A stretch of DNA of 64,000 nucleotides from Vibrio crassostreae (GCF_024347415.1 NZ_AP025476.1:2232001-2296000); one strand, 5' to 3'. Positions 1 through 9,114 are shown, counted from the stretch's first letter. A program made the numbers and translations. Notes: a model not told the origin generated them from the letters alone.

Positions 1-1
1 C

Positions 2-172
2 GGTATCTCTGCTCCTGAACAAGTGAAAGAAGCGATTGTAGCTGGCGCTGCCGGTGCTATCTCAGGCTCAGCGGTTGTAAAAATCATTGAGAACAACGTT
101 GAACAGCCAGAAGCAATGCTTAAAGCATTGGCTGAGTTTGTAACGCCAATGAAAGCTGCAACACAGAAGTAA
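2..172 (+). CDS. trpA: Tryptophan synthase alpha chain, C-terminal fragment
   Basis: Only the last 56 codons are in the window; the gene begins upstream of base 1. The visible peptide ([11 protein letters not shown], then [13 protein letters not shown]) matches the C-terminal end of the TIM-barrel alpha subunit, including the phosphate-binding GxISGSAVV turn. The alpha subunit releases indole from indole-3-glycerol phosphate and passes it to TrpB, the last step of tryptophan synthesis in the cytoplasm. It is the distal gene of the trp operon and is followed by a strong terminator, so the operon ends here. The identification rests on a short segment but that segment is highly characteristic. 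Confidence 0.9.
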
Positions 173-206
173 TCTTTAGCATTCGCTAAACACGACTGTA
201 GATTCT

Positions 207-237
207 AAAAGGCACCACAGATGTGGTGCCTTTTTTA
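207..237 (+). terminator. Rho-independent terminator of the trp operon
   Basis: A perfect 8-bp stem (GGCACCAC / GTGGTGCC, loop AGAT, 211-230) is followed at once by six T residues. It lies 38 bases after the trpA stop codon. Confidence 0.9.
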
Positions 238-256
238 TTGTTGTCAGAAAAACTCA

Positions 257-1054
257 CTAATCGTCAACTTTCATCGCCTTCTTAATCGCAGCCTCATTGA
301 GTGTCGCTTTAATGGGATCAGTGATTTTATCCACTAAGTCGACAGGCATTGGGAATACGATGGTCGTGGTGCGTTCATTCGCGACCTCGGTTAATGTCTG
401 CATATAACGTAACTGAATGGCGTTAGGCGCTTTGTTCAGTACTTCTGCGGCTTCTCTTAGCTTAGTGGATGCCTCTAGCTCACCTGTTGCATGTATCACC
501 TTAGCTCGACGAGAACGCTCTGCCTCTGCTTGTTTCGCAAGAGCTCGCACCATACTGTCATCAAGATCAACATGCTTAATCTCGACATTGGCAATCTTAA
601 TCCCCCAGTTATCGGTGTGCTGATCAAGAATTGATTGTAAATCTCTGTTGAGCTCTTCTCGCTCAGACAACAGCTCATCCAATTCATGCTGACCTAGAAC
701 AGACCGCAACGTGGTTTGTGAGAGTTGGCTAGTGGCTTCGAGATAGTTCTCCACGTTGTTGATTGCCATCTTAGGATCAAGCACTCGGAAATAGACCACA
801 GCGTTAACCTTAACCGACACATTATCTCTGGTGATCAAATCTTGTGTTGGTACATCTAAAACGATGGTTCGCAAGTCGACTCGCACGATTTGTTGAATGA
901 AGGGAATGATGATAATTAACCCTGGCCCTTTCACACCGTAAAAGCGCCCTAAGAAGAACACTACTGCACGCTCGTACTCGCGCAGAACTCTGAACATACT
1001 AGCTATCAACAAGATAACAAGCACGATAACAATACCTATAGTGTGTATAAACAT
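257..1054 (-). CDS. Slipin / stomatin-like SPFH (band 7) membrane protein
   Basis: A 265-residue protein with one N-terminal membrane segment (about residues 5-20) followed by a band-7/SPFH domain (about 20-180, with the typical [12 protein letters not shown] and GPGL...PF motifs) and a helical C-terminal region. Proteins of this family form membrane-associated oligomers that organise membrane microdomains and work with a partner NfeD-type protease. The ATG is preceded by a purine-rich AGGGGG about 5 bases away. It lies 82 bases downstream of the nfeD-like gene on the same strand, the usual stomatin operon arrangement. The exact physiological role is not visible in the sequence. Confidence 0.88.
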   Translation of the reverse strand: MFIHTIGIVIVLVILLIASMFRVLREYERAVVFFLGRFYGVKGPGLIIIIPFIQQIVRVDLRTIVLDVPTQDLITRDNVSVKVNAVVYFRVLDPKMAINNVENYLEATSQLSQTTLRSVLGQHELDELLSEREELNRDLQSILDQHTDNWGIKIANVEIKHVDLDDSMVRALAKQAEAERSRRAKVIHATGELEASTKLREAAEVLNKAPNAIQLRYMQTLTEVANERTTTIVFPMPVDLVDKITDPIKATLNEAAIKKAMKVDD

Positions 1055-1136
1055 AACCGCCCCCTAATGGTAACGATGGTTAAGCAATAAATAATTCAAT
1101 CAAGTTTGTCCTAGCATTCCGCGCTAACAGCCCGTG

Positions 1137-2543
1137 CTAACCAGACTTCGATGGTGTCTCATCGGGCAGCGCTTCAACATCCAAAGAAAGCCCGGTGAGC
1201 TTGGTGACTCTGATACTCTGTCCTGCTTTCAGTTCATTGACGCATTTGGCTTGCCAGATTTCACCTTCAACCAGCACTCGACCCGCGCCAGGAAAACCGC
1301 TTACAACTTTACCCGTCTCGCCAACCACCGCTTCCATCCCAGTCGTCACTGGCTTATTTCTGACTCGGACTAGCATTGATATTGTTACGACAATAAACGC
1401 TACAGAGAACAAACTGATTCCGATAATTAACGGCAATGCGATTTGGTAACCCGGTACTTCAGTGTCCATCAGCATGATTGAGCCCAATGTAAATGCAGCA
1501 ACGCCACCCAAACCGAAAATGCCAAAGCTCGGACTAAAGGCTTCCGCAACCATTAAAGCTATACCCAACAAGATCAAAGCAAGGCCCGCGTAACTCACAG
1601 GCAGCATTTGTAACGAGTACATCGCCAATAACAGACAGATACCGCCCAATACACCCGGTAAGCCGACCCCTGGGTTATAAAACTCCAGCAACAAACCATA
1701 GATACCGATGAGCATGAGGATGTAAGCGACATTTGGATTCGTAATCACCGAAAGCAAACTAAAGCGCCAGTCTTGTTCACGCTCGACAAAAGCCACATCA
1801 CTAAGTTGGACTTCCTGATTGATACCGTTGATTATGACGGTACGCCCGTTACTCAGTTCAACCAATTGCTGAAGGTCGCTGGCAATAAAATCAATCACGT
1901 TAAGCGAAAGTGCATTCTCTGAGTCCAAACTCGCCGCTTCTCTTACCGCTTTTTCTGCCCATTCTTCGTTACGTTTGTGCAGCTTAGCCAAACTGACAAT
2001 GTAAGCCGCTGCATCATTGATGACTTTCTTTTCCATCGCAGTGGTGGCTTTTACCTGATCTGAGTTCTCTTGTTTCGTTGCGTCTTGTTCACTCGCAGAA
2101 GTGTTGTCGTCTTTATTGGTATCGTCTTGAGGCGACAAGGGATTAGTCGGCGCTTTGCCACCACCAAGAGACACTGGCGTGGCTGCGCCTAAATTGGTTC
2201 CGGGCGCCATGGAAGCAACGTGGCTGGCAAGTAAAATATAGGTACCGGCACTCGCTGCTCGTGAACCCGCAGGCCCAACCCAAGTAGCGACTGGAATCGG
2301 TGAGGTGGTGATGGATCGAATAATGTCACGCATCGATGAGTCTAACCCGCCAGGCGTGTTCATTTTCAAAATAATGAGCTTTGCTTGCTCATCGTGAGCT
2401 TGTTCTATTTCTCTAGTGAGGTAATCACTGGTCGCCGGACCTATCCCTCCGTTCACCTCAATCACCCAGACATCATCGGCCTGAGCAAACACTGAGCTGA
2501 GCAACAGAAGAAACGCAAACAAGTACTTTAATATAAAAGTCAT
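1137..2543 (-). CDS. NfeD family membrane-bound ClpP-class serine protease
   Basis: A 468-residue protein with a signal peptide (about residues 1-22), a ClpP-like protease domain containing LKMNTPGGL and the AGSRAASAGTYI segment that carries the family's nucleophilic serine, a charged Asp/Asn-rich linker (about 140-165), four to five membrane helices (about 260-390) and a C-terminal OB-fold NfeD domain. Long NfeD proteins of this type cleave the C-terminal region of their stomatin partner in archaeal homologues. The next gene on this strand is the slipin, so a functional pair is expected. A GGAG about 7 bases before the ATG supports the start. Confidence 0.88.
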   Translation of the reverse strand: MTFILKYLFAFLLLLSSVFAQADDVWVIEVNGGIGPATSDYLTREIEQAHDEQAKLIILKMNTPGGLDSSMRDIIRSITTSPIPVATWVGPAGSRAASAGTYILLASHVASMAPGTNLGAATPVSLGGGKAPTNPLSPQDDTNKDDNTSASEQDATKQENSDQVKATTAMEKKVINDAAAYIVSLAKLHKRNEEWAEKAVREAASLDSENALSLNVIDFIASDLQQLVELSNGRTVIINGINQEVQLSDVAFVEREQDWRFSLLSVITNPNVAYILMLIGIYGLLLEFYNPGVGLPGVLGGICLLLAMYSLQMLPVSYAGLALILLGIALMVAEAFSPSFGIFGLGGVAAFTLGSIMLMDTEVPGYQIALPLIIGISLFSVAFIVVTISMLVRVRNKPVTTGMEAVVGETGKVVSGFPGAGRVLVEGEIWQAKCVNELKAGQSIRVTKLTGLSLDVEALPDETPSKSG

Positions 2544-2821
2544 AGCCCCTCTCCTTACAACTGAGATGCTAGATAGACGTTTTATTTAAAGCGCAGAGGT
2601 AACATCTTGGTAATAAATAGATACCTTAAGCATAGTTCAGGCTAAATTTCACACAACACGTACCTGTGGATTTACCCCAACACAAACGCTCAAAAAACAC
2701 TCGCGAATGAAATCAAAATGTTAATGGGACGTTTTCAACACCAACGATTGTAAATCATTCACAAAACCTCCAGCGAAAAAGCTTTTATAAATTCAACAAA
2801 TAACATCGCTATGAAAAACCA

Positions 2822-2837
2822 AGGCAAACGATTGCAT
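2822..2837. promoter_or_regulatory. PurR-like LacI-family operator upstream of the symporter
   Basis: The 16-mer AGGCAAACGATTGCAT matches the PurR consensus ACGCAAACGTTTGCGT at 13 of 16 positions, including the central AAACG. It lies in the 470-base gap between nfeD and the symporter, about 177 bases upstream of the chosen start at 3014. The rest of the gap (2544-3013) is AT-rich; nothing else convincing was seen in it. Whether PurR binds is inference. Confidence 0.4.
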
Positions 2838-3013
2838 TGTTGTGCAAAATCAACAAATGACATTAGACCACCTGTTTTTCAGAGACTTTCACCTCTGCTC
2901 ATATTGATAAATGTAAAGGATACGTGTAAAACTCGTCGCGAAATATTAATCCAATGGTACATCGTACATTGGTGAGTAGTTCTGGGATTTTTATATTTAG
3001 TAGCACAGAGGTT

Positions 3014-4273
3014 ATGGAAGTGTTAAAAGAAAAGAGTTTACTAAGCAACATCGGCGTTCAAGTCGTTATTGCAATGATCGTCGGTACTGTAGTTGGTGCG
3101 ATGATGGGTGACAGCGCAACTATGTTCGCTCCACTGGGTGCTATCTTCATCAACTTGATCAAGATGTTGGTTATCCCTCTAGTCGCAGTTGCACTGATTT
3201 CAGGTGCTGCTGGTTTAGGCAACAGTTCATCTGCAGGTAAAGTCGGCGTAACTACATTGGGTTACTTTGCACTAACGTCTGCACTTGCTGTAGCGCTAGC
3301 GCTAGTAATGGGTGAAGTATTCGAACCGGGTCGTGGTATCGATGTTTCTGGCGTAGAAGGCATGTTCTCTTCTGAATACGCTGCGAAAGGCGAACTTCCA
3401 ACGTTCTGGGCAACCATCACTGGCATGATCCCTACCAACGTTTTCCAATCATTGAATGAAGCAAACATTCTGCAAATTCTCGTTTTCTGCTTATTCTTCG
3501 GTATTGCGATTTCTAAACAAGCGAAAGAAAAACGTGATCCTATCATCAATGGCGTAAACGCGATTGTTGACGCTATGGTTTGGATGATCAACAAGGTTAT
3601 GATCATTGCACCACTTGGCGTATTCGGCCTAATGGCAGAAGCAGTTGGTACATTCGGTTTTGGCGCACTTATGGTTGTGTTCAAACTGTTCGTTGTTTAC
3701 ATCGCTGCGATCCTGATCTTCGGTTTTGTTGCTTACCCACTGATGATTCAAATCTTCACTAAGACTTCAGCTAAGAAGTTCCTAGTGGCAATGAAGAAGC
3801 CTCAAGCGGTTGCACTATCAACAGCCTCTTCAATGGCTACACTGCCAGTAACAATGGAAACGGTAGAGAAAGAACTTGGCGTTCGTAACTCTACGGCTTC
3901 ATTCGTTCTACCTCTTGGTGCGACGATCAACATGTCTGGTAATGCAATTTACTACGGCTTAGTTGCTATCTTCTTTGCACAACTGTTCAACATAGACCTG
4001 TCTATGGGTGCCTACGTTGCTATCATCGTAACGTCTACGCTTGGCGCAGTTGGTCAAGCGGGTGTTCCAGGCCCTTCTTTCCTAGTGGTTGCGGTTCTTC
4101 TAGCGGCTGGTATCCCTATCGAAGGTCTACCTCTGTTGTTCGCTCTAGACCGTATCTTCGATATGATCCGTACTGCTCTGAACATCACTGGTGATGCAGC
4201 ATGTGCAGTAATCGTTGATTCTCTAATCAAAGACGAAGCGAAAGAAGCTGAGCTACAAAAACAGCAAGCGTAA
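3014..4273 (+). CDS. Dicarboxylate/amino acid:cation symporter (DAACS family)
   Basis: A 419-residue inner-membrane transporter of the sodium/proton-dicarboxylate (GltP/DctA/GltT) family. Visible family features are the serine-rich hairpin region STASSMATLPVT, the NMSGNAIYYG segment in transmembrane helix 7, and GPSFLVVAVLLAAGIP with a DRIFDMIRTALN[I]TGD region in helix 8, which together bind substrate and cations. The substrate may be glutamate, aspartate or a C4-dicarboxylate; the sequence does not decide. The frame is open back to an ATG at 2954, but the extra 20 residues are unlike the family and the MEVLKEKSLL start at 3014 is the better fit; neither has a clean ribosome binding site. 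It is a single-gene unit with its own terminator. Confidence 0.9.
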   Translation: MEVLKEKSLLSNIGVQVVIAMIVGTVVGAMMGDSATMFAPLGAIFINLIKMLVIPLVAVALISGAAGLGNSSSAGKVGVTTLGYFALTSALAVALALVMGEVFEPGRGIDVSGVEGMFSSEYAAKGELPTFWATITGMIPTNVFQSLNEANILQILVFCLFFGIAISKQAKEKRDPIINGVNAIVDAMVWMINKVMIIAPLGVFGLMAEAVGTFGFGALMVVFKLFVVYIAAILIFGFVAYPLMIQIFTKTSAKKFLVAMKKPQAVALSTASSMATLPVTMETVEKELGVRNSTASFVLPLGATINMSGNAIYYGLVAIFFAQLFNIDLSMGAYVAIIVTSTLGAVGQAGVPGPSFLVVAVLLAAGIPIEGLPLLFALDRIFDMIRTALNITGDAACAVIVDSLIKDEAKEAELQKQQA

Positions 4274-4325
4274 TCAATAAACGCTAAGTTGGTGGTGATT
4301 GAATTGATACCACCAGCTTAAACTA

Positions 4326-4360
4326 AAAAATCCGAGAGCCTCACAGCCCTCGGATTTTTT
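4326..4360 (+). terminator. Rho-independent terminator of the symporter gene
   Basis: The 7-bp stem ATCCGAG / CTCGGAT, flanked by A residues on the left and six T residues on the right, lies about 55 bases after the stop codon. It can also act for the opposite-strand gene that ends at 4395. Confidence 0.85.
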
Positions 4361-4394
4361 GTTTTTGGTGTTCTAGTTTTAAGCGTTACGCGAA

Positions 4395-5171
4395 TTACAA
4401 ATCAGCGCCATAGATATCAAACGTGAAGTACTTAGAAGCAATCTTGTCGTAAGTACCGTTTGCTCTGATCTCTTCAATCGCGGCATTGAATTGTTTCGCC
4501 AGTTTTGAATCCTGTTTTCTTAGTGCTAAAGCCGTACCTTCACCAATGTAGGCTTTGTCAGTTACTGCTTTGCCTTTAAATTCAAAACCCTCACCTTCTT
4601 TCTTGTCTAAGAAAGCCAATGACAGTTGATCTGAGTTGCCGAAGGTGAGATCTAGACGGCCATTTTGCAGATCCAGATACACTTCATCTTGCCCGGTATA
4701 ACGTTTAATGTTTGCCACATCACCAAACTTATCTGTTACGTAGCGATCGTGGATCGTGCCTTGTTGTACACCGATGGTTTTGCCCGCTAAGCCGGCCTCA
4801 TCGACGCTGAATTCCGCGCTTTTAGCAGCAACAAACACGGCTGGAGTTTGGTAGTACTTATCAGTAAACAAGATCTTACGCTTACGCTCTTCGGTAATAC
4901 GCATTGAAGCCATAATCACATCTGACTTTCTCGCCAACAAACTTGGAATTAGCGAGTCCCAACTTTGTGAAACCCAAGTACAATCGAGTTTGGCTTGCTC
5001 ACACAAGGCATCAGCTATCTCAATATCAAACCCAACAGGCACACCGTCACTGTTTTTATAGTTGAATGGCGGATACGTAAAGTCTGACGCCAAACGGATT
5101 TCTTTCGCCTGTACCGTTGTACCAAGTAAAGCAGCCGCACAAGCGAGTCCTAGTATTATCTTTTTCATCAT
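4395..5171 (-). CDS. Periplasmic amino-acid-type binding protein (SBP family 3, HisJ/ArgT-like)
   Basis: About 258 residues: a cleavable signal peptide (MMKKIILGLACAAALLG, ending near VQA) followed by a family 3 solute-binding fold, with the canonical FTYPPFNYKNSDG and GFDIEIADALC motifs and a conserved VIMASMRITEERK segment. Homologues bind histidine, lysine, arginine or ornithine for an ABC importer. No permease or ATPase gene is adjacent, so it is an orphan binding protein that must borrow a membrane complex or act as a sensor. It starts 7 bases after the HisC-like gene stops, so the two are one operon. The frame opens at 5177, but AGG lies directly against that ATG and 6 bases from the ATG at 5171, which is preferred. 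Confidence 0.85.
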   Translation of the reverse strand: MMKKIILGLACAAALLGTTVQAKEIRLASDFTYPPFNYKNSDGVPVGFDIEIADALCEQAKLDCTWVSQSWDSLIPSLLARKSDVIMASMRITEERKRKILFTDKYYQTPAVFVAAKSAEFSVDEAGLAGKTIGVQQGTIHDRYVTDKFGDVANIKRYTGQDEVYLDLQNGRLDLTFGNSDQLSLAFLDKKEGEGFEFKGKAVTDKAYIGEGTALALRKQDSKLAKQFNAAIEEIRANGTYDKIASKYFTFDIYGADL

Positions 5172-5178
5172 TGCCATC

Positions 5179-6321
5179 CTAGATATGATCTTTATCGAGT
5201 TGAGATTGAGTTTCTTTATGTTGAGATTGTTGAATTTGTCTGCCTTGTTGATTCTTTTCTAATTCGGTTTGGTAGCGTGTTAGTGACGTTATCACTTCTA
5301 GCATGCTCTCTTGGCTACCAATACTGATTCGAACACAGTTACGCAAAGCAGGTTCATGGTTTTGATTCCTTGTCACAATGCCATCCTTCGCCAATACACT
5401 GAACACTTGATGCCTAGGTTTTTGACGCAGCAAAATAAAGTTCGTCGATGAAGGGTAAACAGACTCGATGAAATCAAACTGCGTTAACTCACAAGCAAAC
5501 CAGTTGCGTAGTTCGACCAGCTTTTGTGTAGCACCTTGCATCACTGAGACTCGTTCATCAGACAAAGCGTCTAGCACGATTTGCGATGAGCAATCTGGCA
5601 TTGGATACGGTGGAATTAATTTAGCGACATACTGCATCACATTTTGACTCACTAAGATAAAACCACAGCGCACCGCAGCAAGTCCAAACGCCTTAGATAA
5701 AGTGCGAATCACAACCAAGTGCGGATAACGCTCAATAAGGCTAACGGCTGACGTTTGTGGTTCAAATTCGATATACGCTTCATCAACCACCACTAGAGAT
5801 TTCCCGATAGTCCCTTCCAGTACCTGAATCAAATCCGATCTGGGAATCACATTACCCGTTGGATTGTTTGGTGAACAAAGGAAAACGATATTGACCAACT
5901 CAGCTTTATTCAGAATGTCAGCAACATCTAAGCTGAAATCTTCCTGCAAAGGAGAGTCGAGCGTTTCAATCGCTAATGCATCAGCGCAAAACTCATACAT
6001 GGCATACGTTGGTGAACAAATCAGGATATTGTCACTCGCGGGCTTACAGAATGTTCTGATCAGTAAGTCAATCGCTTCATCAGCGCCACGAACAGCAACA
6101 GTTGCAGCGTCAGTTCCGCAATACGCTTGGTAAGCCTTGGCAATATCTTGTGGTAAAAAGTCTGGGTAACGATTATGGCTGGCTTCTCCTTGAAACAGCG
6201 AGCTTTCCAATTCGTTCGCGTTTAGCCATACACGTCCATCACCACCAATTCTTCTTGCCGATTGATAAGGTATTAATTTTTTTACAGCCTGAGGCACTAA
6301 GTTATCAATAAAAGATGTCAA
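5179..6321 (-). CDS. HisC-like pyridoxal-phosphate aminotransferase
   Basis: A 380-residue fold-type I aminotransferase of the histidinol-phosphate transaminase family. Visible features are SPNNPTGN, VVDEAYIEF (the Asp and Tyr that contact the cofactor), and RTLSKAFGLAAVRCG with the Schiff-base lysine. The C-terminal 25 residues are a Gln-rich polar tail not usual in HisC. The start is TTG at 6321, supported by AAGGGA 7 bases upstream. It sits in an operon with an amino-acid-type binding protein and faces a LysR regulator, not in a his operon, so it is likely a paralogue acting on a related amino or keto acid. The substrate is unknown; histidinol phosphate is one possibility. Confidence 0.8.
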   Translation of the reverse strand: MTSFIDNLVPQAVKKLIPYQSARRIGGDGRVWLNANELESSLFQGEASHNRYPDFLPQDIAKAYQAYCGTDAATVAVRGADEAIDLLIRTFCKPASDNILICSPTYAMYEFCADALAIETLDSPLQEDFSLDVADILNKAELVNIVFLCSPNNPTGNVIPRSDLIQVLEGTIGKSLVVVDEAYIEFEPQTSAVSLIERYPHLVVIRTLSKAFGLAAVRCGFILVSQNVMQYVAKLIPPYPMPDCSSQIVLDALSDERVSVMQGATQKLVELRNWFACELTQFDFIESVYPSSTNFILLRQKPRHQVFSVLAKDGIVTRNQNHEPALRNCVRISIGSQESMLEVITSLTRYQTELEKNQQGRQIQQSQHKETQSQLDKDHI

Positions 6322-6502
6322 GAAGCTATCCCTTTCACAAAATCACAATGTCTTCACCACTGCCTTCATATTCAAAAAATGTGAACTATACACATATTGA
6401 ATCACAAATGATGACTAAGTATTTACATTCAAACAGAACACTATTGATAAATGAATCGAAATAATCACATAATAGCCATGATAAAAAGTCATAGGTAAAG
6501 AT

Positions 6503-7390
6503 ATGAATAGCACACTTCCTTCAACCAAAACCTTGCTCGCATTTTTATCGACGGCAAGGCACCTTAACTTTACGCGCGCGGCACATGAGCTCAATGTCAC
6601 GCAAGGTGCAGTGAGTCGTCAGGTACTCTCGTTTGAAGAAAGCCTTGGCTGCGACCTCTTCTATCGCCATGCTCGAGGATTGTCTTTAACGCCGAAAGGA
6701 GAAGAGCTGGTTCCCTTGATACAAGGAACGATTCATCAACTGCAATCGGCTCTGAATCAAGTGGCTAGCTCTCCCTCTAAGATCAAACTCAATGCTCCGA
6801 GTTGTATTACCTCTTGGCTCTTACCCAAGTTGATGTCATTTCAACAGGCCTATCCTGATATTGATGTCGAGCTCACTTCGACCATCAAGCACGTTTTTGA
6901 GCCAAGCTTTGATCCCTTCGATGCGGTGATTACTTATGGCAAGAAACCAAGCCAACACTCAATTGTTAGCCAACTACTGTTCAACGAGCAACTAGCTCCT
7001 GTCTGCCAAACACAGAGCATTGTTCCAAGTCACCTGATAGATAGCACTTCAACTGTCATCAAGCCACACAAGCTTGCTCAGTACACTTGGTTACACGCTA
7101 ACAATGAGCAGAGTGACTGGCGACTATGGTTAGAGCACATAGGAAGCCATGACCTTTCAAGCAAGAACAACCAACAATTCGCGACACTCGACCAAGCGAT
7201 GAATGCCGCGATTCAGGGCTTTGGTATAGCAATCGGTGACATCACGCTTGCTAAGCAAGATATTGATTTGGGCAGATTGGTGAAAGTGAGTGAAGGCAGT
7301 GTCTTTTCGGGAAATGGATACTTCCTATTACAACCCAAGAACCGTCAGAATGCCTCGCTATCAACCTTAGTCGATTGGCTAGTCGATTAA
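6503..7390 (+). CDS. LysR family transcriptional regulator (GcvA-like)
   Basis: A 295-residue protein with the N-terminal winged helix-turn-helix of LysR regulators (LSTARHLNFTRAAHELNVTQGAVSRQV, about residues 11-37) and a C-terminal co-inducer-binding domain. The sequence around the helix-turn-helix is most like GcvA-type members. It is transcribed away from the HisC-like/binding-protein operon across a 181-base gap, the classic layout for a LysR activator of its divergent neighbours, and it probably responds to the amino acid or derivative handled by that operon. The target and inducer are inferred from position only. Confidence 0.85.
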   Translation: MNSTLPSTKTLLAFLSTARHLNFTRAAHELNVTQGAVSRQVLSFEESLGCDLFYRHARGLSLTPKGEELVPLIQGTIHQLQSALNQVASSPSKIKLNAPSCITSWLLPKLMSFQQAYPDIDVELTSTIKHVFEPSFDPFDAVITYGKKPSQHSIVSQLLFNEQLAPVCQTQSIVPSHLIDSTSTVIKPHKLAQYTWLHANNEQSDWRLWLEHIGSHDLSSKNNQQFATLDQAMNAAIQGFGIAIGDITLAKQDIDLGRLVKVSEGSVFSGNGYFLLQPKNRQNASLSTLVDWLVD

Positions 7391-7481
7391 CGGTTATCAA
7401 ATTGCTTTGACATAGATAACCCAACCAATATACAGCAGGTTGCACCTTATTCATCATGCAGCTTGTCACGGAGGATAGGCT

Positions 7482-7730
7482 ATGACCTTACAAAGACATA
7501 CGTATTACGGCTTAATTCACCATGGAATTAAAACCTTATTAATGGACAGAATTGGTCACTTCACAGAACGTGAATATCACGAGTATCTCGACTTAACGAC
7601 CGGTAAATCGACATGTTTTGCCATGAGTGAACAAGAACTCGAAAACACCTTAGACAGTTTGAAAAGCGAAGGTTATCTTGAAGACATCAAGAAGCTGATA
7701 CCTCGCTACCAAACCTCGTCAATGCGATAA
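7482..7730 (+). CDS. Small protein of unknown function (82 aa)
   Basis: No family was recognised. The 82-residue protein has an excellent ribosome binding site (GGAGG 7 bases before ATG), no signal peptide or membrane segment, and a charged second half (SEQELENTLDSLKSEGYLEDIKKL) that could form two helices of a small winged-helix or helical bundle fold. It follows the LysR gene by 91 bases and precedes yciB. The strong translation signal and natural amino acid composition support a real gene. Function is unknown. Confidence 0.65.
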   Translation: MTLQRHTYYGLIHHGIKTLLMDRIGHFTEREYHEYLDLTTGKSTCFAMSEQELENTLDSLKSEGYLEDIKKLIPRYQTSSMR

Positions 7731-7788
7731 CCTGTCTAAACTCGTTAAACACGATGAAGGGTTAGATGGAATTAAATGGCACCCAATT

Positions 7789-7818
7789 GTCTCGGGCTAT
7801 TTAGCATCGAGACAGTTT
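7789..7818 (+). terminator. Possible terminator before yciB
   Basis: A 7-bp stem TGTCTCG (7789-7795) / CGAGACA (7808-7814) is followed by GTTTTC. The T-run is short, so this is only a probable terminator for the 82-residue gene. Confidence 0.4.
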
Positions 7819-7863
7819 TCGTTAGACTGTCTGCAACTCAACTAACTGGATAGTCAGTGCCAC

Positions 7864-8448
7864 ATGAAGCAAATCCTTGATTTCATTCCTCTCATTATTT
7901 TCTTTGCGCTGTACAAGATGTATGACATCTATACCGCGACTGGTGCTTTGATCGTTGCATCTGCAGTTCAAATTGTTTTGACGTATTTCATCTACAAGAA
8001 AGTAGAAAAAATGCAGATCATCACGTTTCTGATGGTTGCCGTATTTGGCGGCATGACCATCTTCTTGCACGACGACAACTTCATTAAGTGGAAAGTGACC
8101 ATCGTTTACGCGCTGTTTGCTATCGGCCTGACAGTCAGTCACATCATGGGCAAGTCAGCTATTAAAGGAATGTTGGGCAAAGAGATTTCACTTCCTGAGT
8201 CAGTGTGGGCCAAGATCAACTGGGCATGGACTCTGTTCTTTACTCTATGCGCTATTCTCAACGTTTACGTTGCTTTCAACCTACCGTTGGATGTTTGGGT
8301 GAACTTCAAGGTGTTTGGCTTACTCATCGCTACCCTGCTCTTCACCTTACTGACGGGTGTATATATTTATAAGCATTTACCAAAAGATCAGCACCTACAA
8401 AAAGACCAACAGCAAGAACTAACAGACAAAAATACCGACGAGAAGTAA
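7864..8448 (+). CDS. yciB: Inner membrane-spanning protein YciB (septation protein A family)
   Basis: A 194-residue polytopic inner-membrane protein beginning [18 protein letters not shown], which is the signature N-terminus of YciB/IspA, with about five membrane helices and conserved [17 protein letters not shown] and [12 protein letters not shown] segments. YciB interacts with cell-envelope synthesis and division proteins in enteric bacteria. A charged 25-residue tail rich in Lys, Gln and Asp extends beyond the last helix. It is the first of the yciB-yciA-yciI series that in vibrios follows the trp region. No other identity is likely. Confidence 0.93.
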   Translation: MKQILDFIPLIIFFALYKMYDIYTATGALIVASAVQIVLTYFIYKKVEKMQIITFLMVAVFGGMTIFLHDDNFIKWKVTIVYALFAIGLTVSHIMGKSAIKGMLGKEISLPESVWAKINWAWTLFFTLCAILNVYVAFNLPLDVWVNFKVFGLLIATLLFTLLTGVYIYKHLPKDQHLQKDQQQELTDKNTDEK

Positions 8449-8452
8449 CCCT

Positions 8453-8478
8453 AAGGGATGAGTCCTCATTCCCTTTTT
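8453..8478 (+). terminator. Rho-independent terminator directly after yciB
   Basis: AAGGGATGAG and CTCATTCCCTT pair with one bulged base around a TC loop, and the hairpin ends in five T residues. It starts 5 bases after the yciB stop codon. Confidence 0.75.
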
Positions 8479-8507
8479 GATACAATTCTTATCAATATGC
8501 TATTTAA

Positions 8508-8550
8508 CAGTGGCCAATGATACTCGTTATCATTGGCCACTGGCTTTTTT
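8508..8550 (+). terminator. Second, very strong terminator-type hairpin
   Basis: A perfect 15-bp stem, CAGTGGCCAATGATA (8508-8522) pairing with its complement at 8528-8542, with a 5-base loop CTCGT, is followed by GGC and six T residues. It lies 30 bases beyond the first terminator. It could be a back-up terminator or the end of a short unannotated transcript. Confidence 0.8.
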
Positions 8551-8715
8551 GTGTTGCGGAAACTGGTCAAAATAAAGCCTATTATTTAATGACAATCTCA
8601 CTAAATTAGCGCTCATCTGGTTTCTTGTTGTTCATTGCACTCATTTGCCAATGTACTTAACCAGTCAACACATCTGTTTTTATTTAAAAAAATCAATACC
8701 ATCAAGAGTACAACA

Positions 8716-9114
8716 ATGACTATTCAATCAACTTTGAACCCGATTGGTTCTTTACTTCTTCGCACATTAGCGATGCCTTCTGATACAAATGCAGCAGGCC
8801 AGATTTTCGGTGGTTGGATAATGTCTCAGCTCGACCTAGCTGGCGGTATCTTGGCGAAAGAGATCTCTAACGGCAAAATAGTCACAGTTTCAGTATCAAG
8901 TATCGAGTTCAAACAACCAGTCTCTGTGGGTGATGTGGTATGTGTTTATGGTGATTGCACTAAGATTGGTCGCAGCTCGATGAATATCGACCTAGAAGTA
9001 TGGGTTAAGCCGGTACTTGACCACGGCATCGGTGACCGTTACAAGGTTTGTGGCGCGACATTCAACTACGTCGCGGTTGATGAAAGTGGTAAGCCTCGCT
9101 CTATCAATAAATAG
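8716..9114 (+). CDS. yciA: Acyl-CoA thioesterase YciA
   Basis: A 132-residue hotdog-fold thioesterase. The segment LRTLAMPSDTNAAGQIFGGWIMSQLDLAGGI is the hallmark of YciA, including the catalytic Asp of the DTNAAG motif; SIEFKQPVSVGDVV follows. The enzyme hydrolyses a broad range of acyl-CoA esters in the cytoplasm. The frame is open back to 8635, but the extra 27 residues are unlike the family and the ATG at 8716 gives the usual length. It is a separate unit after the yciB terminators. Confidence 0.92.
   Translation: MTIQSTLNPIGSLLLRTLAMPSDTNAAGQIFGGWIMSQLDLAGGILAKEISNGKIVTVSVSSIEFKQPVSVGDVVCVYGDCTKIGRSSMNIDLEVWVKPVLDHGIGDRYKVCGATFNYVAVDESGKPRSINK

Noticed and set aside
2748..2763. CRP-like half sites (TGTAA...TCACA) before the symporter
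   Set aside because: The spacing between halves is one base short of the CRP consensus, so no site is claimed.
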